DNA from: Thermaurantiacus tibetensis
GTDB lineage: Bacteria; Pseudomonadota; Alphaproteobacteria; Sphingomonadales; Sphingomonadaceae
Length of the DNA stretch: 64,000 bases
NCBI RefSeq assembly: GCF_015354055.1
Contig: NZ_JACHTM010000001.1
Span: 682,001-746,000 of the forward strand
Direction of reading: 5' to 3'
Position numbers and translations under genes: made by a program. Below are positions 16,065 through 24,410 of this stretch, one piece after another (within the stretch, counting starts at the first letter, position 1; each line of letters begins with the position of its first letter). Under the pieces are notes generated by a model. The model was not told where the DNA came from and did no database searches. It saw only the letters and a list, made by a program, of their open reading frames with translations.

Positions 16065-17536
16065 TGCGGCCGGCGCTTGTGCTGATGGCGCTGGTGGCAT
16101 CTCCGGCGCTGGCCGGGCCCTGGGCCGAGCCGGGCGACGCACGCCTCAGGGCCGACATCGAGCTGCTTCGCGCCCACCGGATCATCACCGGCCCGGCCGA
16201 GAGCTGGCCGCTGCCCTGGGCGCAGATCGAGCGCGGCCTTCTCCGCGCGGAGGGCATGGCGCTGCCGCCCAATGTCGAGGCCGCCCTTCGGCGCGTGCGC
16301 CTGCTTGCGGACTGGAACCGCCGCCCGACCCGGTTCCGGGCCGAGGCGCGGGTCACGAACGAGCCGGCGCTGGTCAGGGGCTTTCAGCGCACTGCGCGCG
16401 GGGACGTCGACTTGATGGTCGGCGCCTCGCACGACGTGGGCCGCTTCACGTTCGGCTGGGGTGCCAGCTTCATCCGCCGCGGCGACCGGCCGGCCACCGA
16501 AGTGACTGGCGGCGCCCAGCTCCGGCCGATCACGGCCGCAGTGCGGCTTGGCAACCTCGCGCTCTATGGCGGCCATGTCGAGACCGACTGGGGGCCGAGC
16601 GAGGAGGGTGGCCTCCTCTTCTCCACCTCCGCCCGGCCCTTCCCGAAGGTCGGTTTCAGGATGCTCGAGCCGAAGCAGATCAAGCTGCCGGTGCTCCGCT
16701 GGCTTGGGCCCGTGCGGTTCGAGATGTTCGGCGGCGTGCTCGACGAGGAGCGCGACTACCGCAACGCGGTCGTGGTCGCGATGCGCTTCGAGGCTGAGCC
16801 CGTGCCCGGCCTGACCGTCAGCTTCCAGCGGGCCATGCAGCAGTGCGGCAAGGGCCGCCCCTGCGACCTCGACACGTTCGCCCGGGCGCTCCTTGGCCTC
16901 GGCGACTTCGACAACACGGGCTCCTTCGACGAGCCCGGGAACCAGATCGCCGGTTTCGACCTTGCCTGGAACTTCCCGATCGGCAGCGGCGGGCATGCCG
17001 GCCGCCTGTTCTTCGAGACGGTGGCGGAAGACGCGGACAACATCATCATCGAGCAGTTCGCTCGCCGCGGCGGCGGCCGCATCGCCGGCCCGCTCGGGCG
17101 CTCAGGCGCCAGCTGGTCGGCCGGCATCGAATATGTCGACACGCTGGCCTCCCACTTCTTCGGCGGCACCAAGTTCCCAGGCTCGCTCTACAACCACTTC
17201 ATCTACACCGACGGCTTCACCTACGACCGCCGGCCGATCGGCTTCTCGCTCGACGGCGATACCCGCATGCTCTCGTTTGACGTGGCCGTCATCGACACGC
17301 GCAACCGCCGCTTCCACGCCTCGCTGCGGGATGCGAACATCAACGTTTCGTCCACCCCGCTCCATCGCATCTCGCGGACGAACGAGCGCTTCCTCATCGG
17401 CACCGTCGGCGCCGACGTGCCGAGCCGGTTCGGCGACCTCCGGCTCGAGCTCCGGGCCCAGGGGGACCGGCCCGACACACCAGGCCGGAAGGACCCCGAG
17501 GTGCAGGTCGAGGCCGGCTGGATGACCCGCTTCTGA
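16064..17536 (+). CDS. Capsule assembly Wzi-family outer-membrane protein
   Basis: A 490-aa exported beta-barrel protein of the Wzi family. Wzi anchors or organises capsular polysaccharide at the outer membrane in enterobacteria. A short signal peptide ends in A-L-A at about residue 17. An alpha-helical start (R-L-R-A-D-I-E-L-L) follows, then many alternating amphipathic strands, and the protein ends in an aromatic residue (M-T-R-F), as outer-membrane barrels do. The family-like HVETDWGP segment is near residue 168. The ATG overlaps the cytidylyltransferase stop (TGATG), so it is translationally coupled to the inositol genes. No capsule synthesis genes are visible nearby, so its ligand is unknown. 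Confidence 0.8.
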   Translation: MRPALVLMALVASPALAGPWAEPGDARLRADIELLRAHRIITGPAESWPLPWAQIERGLLRAEGMALPPNVEAALRRVRLLADWNRRPTRFRAEARVTNEPALVRGFQRTARGDVDLMVGASHDVGRFTFGWGASFIRRGDRPATEVTGGAQLRPITAAVRLGNLALYGGHVETDWGPSEEGGLLFSTSARPFPKVGFRMLEPKQIKLPVLRWLGPVRFEMFGGVLDEERDYRNAVVVAMRFEAEPVPGLTVSFQRAMQQCGKGRPCDLDTFARALLGLGDFDNTGSFDEPGNQIAGFDLAWNFPIGSGGHAGRLFFETVAEDADNIIIEQFARRGGGRIAGPLGRSGASWSAGIEYVDTLASHFFGGTKFPGSLYNHFIYTDGFTYDRRPIGFSLDGDTRMLSFDVAVIDTRNRRFHASLRDANINVSSTPLHRISRTNERFLIGTVGADVPSRFGDLRLELRAQGDRPDTPGRKDPEVQVEAGWMTRF

Positions 17537-17575
17537 CCCTTTTCGGCGACCGCGATGTTCGCTATCCGTTCCGCC

Positions 17576-18238
17576 ATGGAAACCTTGCGGCTTGGCGGGC
17601 ACGCGCTCGCACCCCTGCCCTGCGGGGCGCTCTTCTGGCCAGCGCGGCGGTTGCTGATCGTCGCCGACCTCCATCTTGAGAAGGGAAGTGCGCTCGCACG
17701 CCAGGGGTGGCTGGTGCCTCCGTACGACAGTCGCGATACGCTCGCCCGGCTCGAGCGCGCCATCGCCACGACGGGGGCCACCGCGGTGCTGGCGCTCGGC
17801 GACAGCTTCCATGACGCCGCCGGGCCGTGCCGCCTGCCGGATGCCGAGCGCCAACGCCTCGCCGCCCTGATTGCCCGGGTGGACTGGACCTGGATCGTCG
17901 GCAACCATGACGGCCACGCCCCAGGAACCCTGGGCGGGCGGGTGGTCCGGGAATGGGAGGTGGAGGGCCTCCGCTTCCGCCACGAGGCCGGCGGAGCCGG
18001 TCCGGAGGTCTCGGGCCACTTCCACCCCAAAGTCCGCCTCCCCGGTGTGCGCGGCCCGGCGCGCCGCTGCTTCGCGCTCGCCGGGGAGCGGCTCGTCCTT
18101 CCCGCCTATGGCAGCTACGCCGGCGGCCTCGACATCGCGAGCCCCGAGCTTGCCGAGGCCCTCGGGGAACCGCCGGTCGCGCTGCTGCCAAGCGCACGCG
18201 GGATCGTCCGGATCGTCCCCGAACGGTGCGCCGCATGA
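17576..18238 (+). CDS. pdeM: PdeM-like metallophosphoesterase (ligase-associated endonuclease family)
   Basis: A calcineurin-fold metallophosphoesterase of about 220 aa resembling PdeM, the nuclease usually encoded with an Lhr-type helicase and an ATP-dependent DNA ligase in a repair island. The five metal motifs are visible: VADLHLEKG, LGDSFHD, GNHDGH, the histidine of the SGHFHPK segment, and the FxLPAYGSYAGG-like tail. I place the start at ATG 17576, since the product then begins just before the family's first beta strand; ATG 17555 would add seven residues. Here the usual helicase and ligase partners are not adjacent. The stop overlaps the start of the FAH gene (ATGA). Confidence 0.85.
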   Translation: METLRLGGHALAPLPCGALFWPARRLLIVADLHLEKGSALARQGWLVPPYDSRDTLARLERAIATTGATAVLALGDSFHDAAGPCRLPDAERQRLAALIARVDWTWIVGNHDGHAPGTLGGRVVREWEVEGLRFRHEAGGAGPEVSGHFHPKVRLPGVRGPARRCFALAGERLVLPAYGSYAGGLDIASPELAEALGEPPVALLPSARGIVRIVPERCAA

Positions 18239-18894
18239 GCTGGTTTCCGGCACCCGAGGCGCGGATCTTCTGCGCGGCCGTCAACTACGCGGCCCATCGC
18301 GAGGAGATGGGCCGCGGCGAACGCGACGCGCACCCGATGCTCTTCCTGCGCACGCCGGCCTCGCTGGTGCCGGCGGGGGAGGGCATCGTGAAGCCGGCCA
18401 CTTCCGACTGCCTCGACTTCGAGGGCGAGCTCGCGGTCGTCATCGGGCGGCCGGGCCGGCGGATCGGCCGCGCGGATGCGCTCTCCCACGTGGCCGGCTA
18501 CACCTGCTTCATGGATGGCTCGGTGAGGGACTGGCAGCGCCACACCGCCCAGTTCACGCCCGGCAAGAACTTCGACCGCTCGGGCAGCATCGGCCCGGAG
18601 CTGGTGCCGCCCGAGGACTTCGGTGACTGGCGCGCGCACCGGCTGACCACCCGCGTCAACGGGCGGGTGGTGCAGGAGACCGAGACGGCGCTCATGCTCT
18701 TCGACATCGAGACGCTCATCGGCTACATCAGCGGCTTTACGGAGCTGAAGCCGGGGGACGTGATCGCGACGGGCACCTGCGCCGGGGTGGGCGAGAAGCG
18801 CACGCCGCCGCTCTTCCTGTTTCCGGGGGACCTGGTGGAAGTGGAGGTGAGCGGCATTCCGGTGCTGAGGAACCGGGTGGTGGCCGAGGGCTGA
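18235..18894 (+). CDS. Fumarylacetoacetate hydrolase family protein
   Basis: A 219-aa enzyme of the FAH superfamily, whose members hydrolyse or decarboxylate beta-diketo acids such as acylpyruvates and oxaloacetate. The fold landmarks are F-C-A-A-V-N-Y near the start, the metal-binding DFEGELAVVIG with its glutamates, a metal aspartate in F-M-D-G-S-V-R-D, and the lid/oxyanion region GDVIATGTCAGVG near the C-terminus. Substrate specificity cannot be read from the sequence. ATG 18235 overlaps the pdeM stop. The next gene begins after a 58-bp gap. Confidence 0.88.
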   Translation: MSWFPAPEARIFCAAVNYAAHREEMGRGERDAHPMLFLRTPASLVPAGEGIVKPATSDCLDFEGELAVVIGRPGRRIGRADALSHVAGYTCFMDGSVRDWQRHTAQFTPGKNFDRSGSIGPELVPPEDFGDWRAHRLTTRVNGRVVQETETALMLFDIETLIGYISGFTELKPGDVIATGTCAGVGEKRTPPLFLFPGDLVEVEVSGIPVLRNRVVAEG

Positions 18895-18952
18895 CGGCGT
18901 GCCTTCGTTCCGATTCACCGGCGATTCACGCCCGGGCGGCAAGGGGGTGGGC

Positions 18953-19534
18953 ATGTGGATCCGCGCTGTCCTGATTGCCGCGACGCTCGCTGCGGTTCCA
19001 GCCCTTGCCCAGACCCGCGGACCCCAAGCGTCAGCTGAAAAGACCGAGTCCTCGGGCTACAGCTTCGAGGAGATCCTGGCCGCGGCCGATGGCGCCTTCG
19101 GCAAGGGGACGCAGGGTCTCGCCAAGGCGATCGAGCGCGCCTTCGCCGAAAACGGCCGGCCCAACGCCTACATCGTCGGCCGGGAAGGCGGCGGCGCCTT
19201 CGGCGTCGGCCTCCGCTACGGCAAGGGCACGCTCCATTCCAAGGTCGAGGGCAACCGGCGGGTCTACTGGCAGGGCCCCTCCTTCGGCCCCGACGTCGGC
19301 GGCGATGCGTCCACCGTGTTCATCCTCGTCTACGACCTTCACGACAGCGAGGAGATCTTCCGCCGCTACCCGGCCATCGAAGGACGGGCCTATCTCGTCG
19401 GCGGCGTCTCGGTGGGGTATCACCAGCTCGACCGGGTCCGCCTTGTGCCGGTGCGCCTCGGCGCCGGCTGGCGGATCGGTGCCAACGTCGGCTACCTCCA
19501 CTTCTCCAAGCGTCGCCGCGTGATTCCGATCTGA
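18953..19534 (+). CDS. DUF1134 / EipA family periplasmic envelope protein
   Basis: A 193-aa secreted protein matching DUF1134. In Brucella and Caulobacter, EipA of this family is a periplasmic protein needed for envelope integrity. A signal peptide (M-W-I-R-A-V-L-I..., cleavage after A-L-A near residue 19) precedes a compact domain. Family segments include GYSFEEIL, YIVGREGGGAFGVGLRYGKG, WQGPSFGPDVGGD and VGYLHFS. ATG 18953 puts the signal peptide at the N-terminus and has AAGGGGGTGG just upstream. A GTG at 18899 would add 18 residues that break the signal. It lies directly before lptD, in keeping with an envelope role. Confidence 0.88.
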   Translation: MWIRAVLIAATLAAVPALAQTRGPQASAEKTESSGYSFEEILAAADGAFGKGTQGLAKAIERAFAENGRPNAYIVGREGGGAFGVGLRYGKGTLHSKVEGNRRVYWQGPSFGPDVGGDASTVFILVYDLHDSEEIFRRYPAIEGRAYLVGGVSVGYHQLDRVRLVPVRLGAGWRIGANVGYLHFSKRRRVIPI

Positions 19535-19587
19535 CGGCAGACCTCGCGGCTTGCGAGCGCTGGCCGCCTCCCCCTAAGCGCCGCCGC

Positions 19588-21822
19588 ATGCCGATGGCGC
19601 GCCACCTGCTGCCGGTCTGCTGCGCTGCGGCCGTCCTCGCCGCGTCGGCTGAGGCAGGGGTGCCGGCGGAGGGTGCGTCGGCGACCGACGCGTCGCCGCA
19701 GGAGGACCCGGAGGCCGAGGAGCTCGTGGCCCTCGCCGCCGACGAGCTCGTCTACCTCGAGCGCGAGGACCAGGTCATCGCAACCGGCAACGTGATCCTG
19801 CGCCGGGCCGACCAGGTGCTGACGGCCGATCGCGTCACCTGGGACCGGCGGGCCGGCACCGTCGAGGCCGCGGGCGCGGTCCGCATCGGCGATGCGCGCG
19901 GGAACGTGCTCGTGGCCGACCTGATCCTGCTCTCCGACGACCTTCGTGACGGCGCCATCGAGAATCTCCTCCTCGTGCTCGAGGATGGCGGAAGGCTGGC
20001 CGCGCGGGCCGCCCGGCGGCAGGACCGCGTGTCGCAGCTCGACCGGGCGATCTACTCGCCCTGCAACGTGCTCGACGACGCGGGCTGCCCGCAGGCGCCG
20101 CTGTGGGCCGTCAGGGCGGTCCGGGTCCGCCACGACCCGGCGGAGGGCCGCGTCTTCTACCGCCGTGTCCGCTTCGAGGTGCTGGGGCGCCCCGTCCTCG
20201 GGCTTCCGTCCTTCTCGCACCCGGACAGCGCGCTCCGCAACCAGTCCGGCCTGCTCTCGCCGGATGTCACGGTCTCGAACGTGCTCGGCTTCGAGCTGGC
20301 CATCCCGTGGTACTGGGCGATTGGCCCCGACCGGGACCTGACTGCCACGGCCCGCCTCTACACGCGCGAGAACCCGCTCCTGGACGTGGAATATCGCCAC
20401 CTGCTGGCAGGAGGCCCGGTGCGGGCGCGTCTGGCCGCCACCTGGTCGGAAGGCCGGCGGTTCGACACCGGCGGCGGGATCGTCACGACCGGGCGCGAGG
20501 CCGCCAGGGGCCTTTTCGAGGCCAACGGCCGTGTGCGCCATGCGGGCGGCTGGACCTCGACCTTCTCCGCCCGGCTCACCAACGACCGCACCTTTCCGGG
20601 CCGTTACGAACTGACCTACGATGTCCGCCTGCGGACGGTCTACGCCATCGAGCGGCAGACGGAGAGCCTCTACCTCGGCGGGCGCGGCTGGTACTTTCAG
20701 GATCTTGCGCCCGGTGCCGCGCCGGCGCGCACGCCCATCGCGCTCCCCCTCTTCGACGTGACCTGGCGGCCAGCCATGCGCCCGCTCGGCGGCCGGCTCC
20801 GCTTCGACACCAATGCCCTCAGCCTGTTCCGGGAGGATGGGCAGGACATGAACCGCCTTCTCGCGCAGCTCCAGTGGGACCGGCTGTTCACCACGCCCAT
20901 GGGGCAGCGAATCACCGTCTCGGGCCTGGTGCGCGCCGACGGCTACCATGTCGCCGACGCAGCCTTCGCCGATGACCCGGCCTACGCCGGCGAGGACGGC
21001 TTCCGGGGCCGCATCGTGCCGCTCGTCGCGGTCGATCTCCAGTGGCCGCTCGTGGGCCCTCTCGGCCGCGGCACCCAGAACCTGACCCCGCGGCTGCAGT
21101 TCGTGGCCTCCACGCGCGGCGCCAACCGGGGAATCCCGAACGAGGACAGCCGCGCCGTCGAGCTCGACGACCTTGGCCTGTTCGCCTTCAACCGCTTCCC
21201 CGGCTTCGACCGCTGGGAAGGCGGGGTGCGGATGGCCTATGGCCTGTCGTGGGACTGGGCGCGGCCGGGGATCGCGCTGTCTGCCGACATCGGCCAGAGC
21301 TATCGCTTCACCGACCATCCGGGGCTGTTTCCGGAAGGATCAGGCCTCGAGGACAGGCTCTCCGACATCGTCGGCCGGGTGACGCTGAGGGCCGGCAGGT
21401 TCGGCTCGCTCACGCAGCGGGTGCGGCTCGACAAGGACGACTTGACCGTCCGCCGTAGCGAGCTGGATCTCAGCTTCGGCACCGATTCGACCTTCGCGAC
21501 CGTCGGCTATCTTCGCTTCAACCGCGACAGCGCCCTCGAGGATCTCGTCGACCAGGAGGAGCTCCGCTTCGGAGCGCAGGTTGCCCTGTTCCGCTACTGG
21601 TCGGCCTTCGCATCCATGATCATCGACCTCACCTCGACGGGCGAGGACCCGGCAACCGTCAACGACGGCTTCCAGCCGATCCGCCACCGGGTGGGGGTGA
21701 TGTATCAGGACGAGTGTTTCGACTTCCGGTTCACGTGGCGGCGCAACTATGTCGACAACCTCAACGCGCCCCGGGGCAACAGCTTCTCCGTGTCGTTCCG
21801 GCTCACGAACCTCGGCCGGTGA
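19588..21822 (+). CDS. lptD: LPS-assembly protein LptD
   Basis: LptD (744 aa) is the outer-membrane barrel of the Lpt machine that inserts lipopolysaccharide into the outer leaflet. A signal peptide (to about residue 23) is followed by an OstA/LptA-like beta-jellyroll domain: ADELVYLEREDQVIATGNV, then ADQVLTADRVTWD. A cysteine-containing junction follows (Y-S-P-C-N-V, then G-C-P), and the large C-terminal beta-barrel continues to the end, ending in FRLTNLGR. Cysteines near the C-terminus (E-C-F-D-F) may pair with the N-terminal ones. The order lptD-surA-pdxA-rsmA is conserved in alphaproteobacteria. The stop codon lies inside a 14-bp tandem repeat. Confidence 0.94.
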   Translation: MPMARHLLPVCCAAAVLAASAEAGVPAEGASATDASPQEDPEAEELVALAADELVYLEREDQVIATGNVILRRADQVLTADRVTWDRRAGTVEAAGAVRIGDARGNVLVADLILLSDDLRDGAIENLLLVLEDGGRLAARAARRQDRVSQLDRAIYSPCNVLDDAGCPQAPLWAVRAVRVRHDPAEGRVFYRRVRFEVLGRPVLGLPSFSHPDSALRNQSGLLSPDVTVSNVLGFELAIPWYWAIGPDRDLTATARLYTRENPLLDVEYRHLLAGGPVRARLAATWSEGRRFDTGGGIVTTGREAARGLFEANGRVRHAGGWTSTFSARLTNDRTFPGRYELTYDVRLRTVYAIERQTESLYLGGRGWYFQDLAPGAAPARTPIALPLFDVTWRPAMRPLGGRLRFDTNALSLFREDGQDMNRLLAQLQWDRLFTTPMGQRITVSGLVRADGYHVADAAFADDPAYAGEDGFRGRIVPLVAVDLQWPLVGPLGRGTQNLTPRLQFVASTRGANRGIPNEDSRAVELDDLGLFAFNRFPGFDRWEGGVRMAYGLSWDWARPGIALSADIGQSYRFTDHPGLFPEGSGLEDRLSDIVGRVTLRAGRFGSLTQRVRLDKDDLTVRRSELDLSFGTDSTFATVGYLRFNRDSALEDLVDQEELRFGAQVALFRYWSAFASMIIDLTSTGEDPATVNDGFQPIRHRVGVMYQDECFDFRFTWRRNYVDNLNAPRGNSFSVSFRLTNLGR

Positions 21823-21882
21823 CGCCCGCCCGGTGACGCCCGCCCGGTGACGCCCGCCCGGTGACGCCCGCCCGGTGACGCC
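21817..21882. repeat. 14-bp tandem repeat, about 4.7 copies
   Basis: Four perfect copies of CGGTGACGCCCGCC (21817-21830, 21831-21844, 21845-21858 and 21859-21872), plus a partial fifth (to 21882), end the lptD gene and start the gap before surA. The first copy contains the lptD stop codon (TGA 21820-21822). Each copy repeats the TGA in a new frame. The array is entirely untranslated after the first copy and looks like a slippage-prone minisatellite. Confidence 0.9.
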
Positions 21883-21981
21883 GGGGTCAGCCGGCGTTCA
21901 CCGCCGCCCGGCTATGGCATCGGTGGCGATCTAAGGTTAGGTGATACCCGCAGAGCCGGGCGCCAACGCCCCGCGCCCAAG

Positions 21982-23349
21982 GTGAGTCCGTTCCTGCCGA
22001 TGCCGTTCCGAACAGCTGTCATCGCTTCCGCACTTCTCGCCCTCGCCGTTGCCGCCGTTCCGGTCGCCCAGGCCCAGCAGACCGTCGGCCTGCGTGCGCC
22101 CGGCCAGGGCCTGTTCGCCGACCTTCCCGAACTCACGGTGCTCGGCTCGCTCGAGCCCAACGTCCGCAAGGCGACGGCCATCGTCAACGGCGACATCATC
22201 ACCGACACCGACGTCGACCAGCGTCTCGCCCTCGTGCTTGCCGCCAGTGAGGGCCGCGTCTCCGAGCAGGAAAGGGACATCCTGCGCGTGCAGGTGCTGC
22301 GCAACCTTATCGACGAGAAGCTCCAGATCCAGGCGGCAAGCGAGAACGAGGTGAGCGTGCCCGAAGCCGAGGTCGAGCAGGCCTATGCGAGGGTCGCGGC
22401 CAACTTCCGCCAGAGCCCCGAGGAGTTCGCCCGCTTCCTCCGCCAGGCAGGCTCGTCGCCGGCCTCGATCAAGCAGCAGATCCGTGCCGAGCTCGCCTGG
22501 TCGCGGCTGCTGCGCAAGCGGATCGAGCCCTTCGTCAACGTCGGCGAGGAGGAGGTTGCCGCGATCATCCGCAAGCTCGAGGAGTCCAAGGGCAAGGACG
22601 AGTATCGGGTGGGCGAGATCTTCCTGTCTGCCACGCCCGACCAGCTGCCGCGGGTGCTCGCTGATGCCGCGCGCATGGTCCAGGCGATCCGCTCGGGTGC
22701 GAGCTTCGTTGCCTATGCGCGCCAGTTCTCCGAGGCCTCGACTGCGGCAGTCGGCGGCGATCTTGGGTGGGTGCGCGCCGAGCAGCTCTCGCCGCAGCTT
22801 GCCGAGGTCATCGTGAAGATGCCGCGCGGCACGGTCTCGGACCCGGTCGTGGTGCCGGGCGGGGTCGCCATCGTCGCCCTGATCGACCAGCGCCAGGTGC
22901 TTGCCGCCAATCCCGCTGACGCCATCCTCTCGATGAAGCAGATCACGGTGGCCTTGCCGGAGGGCACCACCGAGGCGAAGGCGCGGCAGATTGCCGAGCA
23001 GATCCAGGCGCGCACCCGCACCATGGGCGGCTGCGGCCGCGCCGAGGCGGTTGCCGCGGAGCTCGGCGGCACCGTCGTCGCCAACGACAGCATCCGCCTG
23101 GGGGACCTCCCCGGACCGCTCCAGGACATCGTCGCCCGCCTGCCCGTCGGCGGCGCAACGCCCGCCTTCGGCTCCCAGCGCGATGGTCTGCGAGTGCTGG
23201 TGCTGTGCGGCCGGGATGATCCTCCCGCGAACGCCGGCATGCCCTCGTTCGATGCCATCTACGCGCAGATCACGGACGAGCGGGTCAACAGTGCCGCTCG
23301 CCGCTATCTCCGGGATCTGCGGCGCGACGCGGTCGTGGACTACCGATGA
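21982..23349 (+). CDS. surA: Peptidyl-prolyl isomerase / chaperone SurA
   Basis: SurA (455 aa) is a periplasmic chaperone for outer-membrane proteins. A signal peptide ends in A-Q-A near residue 32. It is followed by the N-terminal chaperone domain (I-V-N-G-D-I-I-T-D-T-D-V; R-N-L-I-D-E-K-L) and parvulin-type domains (VGEIFLSA; GGDLGWVRAEQLSP; VSDPVVVPGGVAIV). A further C-terminal segment reads ITVALPEGT...GGCGRAE. GTG 21982 opens the frame; ATG 22000 is an equally plausible start with AAGGTGAG upstream. The stop overlaps the pdxA ATG. Its place after lptD fits its LptD-folding role. Confidence 0.93.
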   Translation: MSPFLPMPFRTAVIASALLALAVAAVPVAQAQQTVGLRAPGQGLFADLPELTVLGSLEPNVRKATAIVNGDIITDTDVDQRLALVLAASEGRVSEQERDILRVQVLRNLIDEKLQIQAASENEVSVPEAEVEQAYARVAANFRQSPEEFARFLRQAGSSPASIKQQIRAELAWSRLLRKRIEPFVNVGEEEVAAIIRKLEESKGKDEYRVGEIFLSATPDQLPRVLADAARMVQAIRSGASFVAYARQFSEASTAAVGGDLGWVRAEQLSPQLAEVIVKMPRGTVSDPVVVPGGVAIVALIDQRQVLAANPADAILSMKQITVALPEGTTEAKARQIAEQIQARTRTMGGCGRAEAVAAELGGTVVANDSIRLGDLPGPLQDIVARLPVGGATPAFGSQRDGLRVLVLCGRDDPPANAGMPSFDAIYAQITDERVNSAARRYLRDLRRDAVVDYR

Positions 23350-24410
23350 TGGACGAGCTTCTCGCCGGGGCTGCACGAGGCGCCACGCGGGCGGGAAGCG
23401 TGGCGCCCGGCGAGCCTCTCGCTCCCCTTGCAGTGGCGCTCGGCGACCCGGCCGGAATCGGGCCGGAGGTGACCGCCAAGGCCTGGGCCATGCGTCATGC
23501 CCATGGCCTCTCTCCGTTCCTTGCGATCGGCGACCGGCGGGCGCTTGAGGCCGTGTGGCCAGGGCCGGTCATCGGCATCGGCCACCCTCGGGAGGCCCCG
23601 GCCGTCTTCGACCAGGGCCTGCCGCTCCTCCAGGTGGACGACCCGGGGCCCGTCGTGCCGGGCGAGCCCAGCCTCGCCGGTGCGCGCTGCGCCCTCGATT
23701 CGGTCGAGCTCGCGGTCGGGCTCGCCCGCGCCGGGACGGTCGCGGGGGTCGTGACCGCACCGGTCGCCAAGAGCCAGCTTTACGCCATCGGTTTCCGGCA
23801 TCCGGGCCAGACCGAGTTCATCGCCGAACGCTGCGGGGTCGCGGCCACCAATGTCGCCATGATGATGGTGGGGCCCGACCTGCGGACGGTGCCGGTCACC
23901 ATCCACGTGCCGCTGGCCGAGGTGCCGGGCCTGCTGTCCACGGACCTCATCGCCGCCCGCGCGCGGACGGCTGCGCGCGGCCTTGCCCGGGACTTCGGCA
24001 TCGCGCGGCCGCGGCTCGCAATTGCCGGGCTCAACCCTCATGCCGGCGAGGGAGGGGCCATGGGCGGCGAGGAGGAGGCCGTGATCGCCCCTGCCATTGC
24101 CCTTCTGCGGGAGGAAGGCCTTGACGTCTCCGGCCCGTTCGCCGCGGACTCGCTGTTCCATGCGGCAGCGCGCAGCCGCTACGACGCTGCCATCTGCATG
24201 TATCACGACCAGGCGCTCATCCCGCTCAAGACGCTCCACTTCGACGAGGGCGTGAACATGACGCTCGGGCTGCCGATCCTGCGGACGGCGCCGGACCACG
24301 GCACCGCCTTTGACCTTGCCGGCCGCAACCTCGCCTCGCCGCGCGCGATGATTGCGGCCATCCGTCTCGCCGGCGCGTGCGCCCGGGCACGCCTGGCCTC
24401 CGCGTCTTGA
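23346..24410 (+). CDS. pdxA: 4-hydroxythreonine-4-phosphate dehydrogenase
   Basis: PdxA (354 aa) oxidises 4-phosphohydroxythreonine in the DXP-dependent vitamin B6 pathway. Family motifs are LGDPAGIGPEV near residue 32, VTAPVAKSQLYAIG, GHTEF-like GQTEFIAERCG, and the metal-binding histidine region AGLNPHAGEGG. The segment CMYHDQALIPLKTLHFDEGVN and APDHGTAFDLAG finish the fold. The start ATG 23346 overlaps the surA stop (ATGA). The N-terminal 25 residues precede the usual start and may be dispensable. The stop overlaps the TTG proposed for rsmA. Confidence 0.95.
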   Translation: MMDELLAGAARGATRAGSVAPGEPLAPLAVALGDPAGIGPEVTAKAWAMRHAHGLSPFLAIGDRRALEAVWPGPVIGIGHPREAPAVFDQGLPLLQVDDPGPVVPGEPSLAGARCALDSVELAVGLARAGTVAGVVTAPVAKSQLYAIGFRHPGQTEFIAERCGVAATNVAMMMVGPDLRTVPVTIHVPLAEVPGLLSTDLIAARARTAARGLARDFGIARPRLAIAGLNPHAGEGGAMGGEEEAVIAPAIALLREEGLDVSGPFAADSLFHAAARSRYDAAICMYHDQALIPLKTLHFDEGVNMTLGLPILRTAPDHGTAFDLAGRNLASPRAMIAAIRLAGACARARLASAS

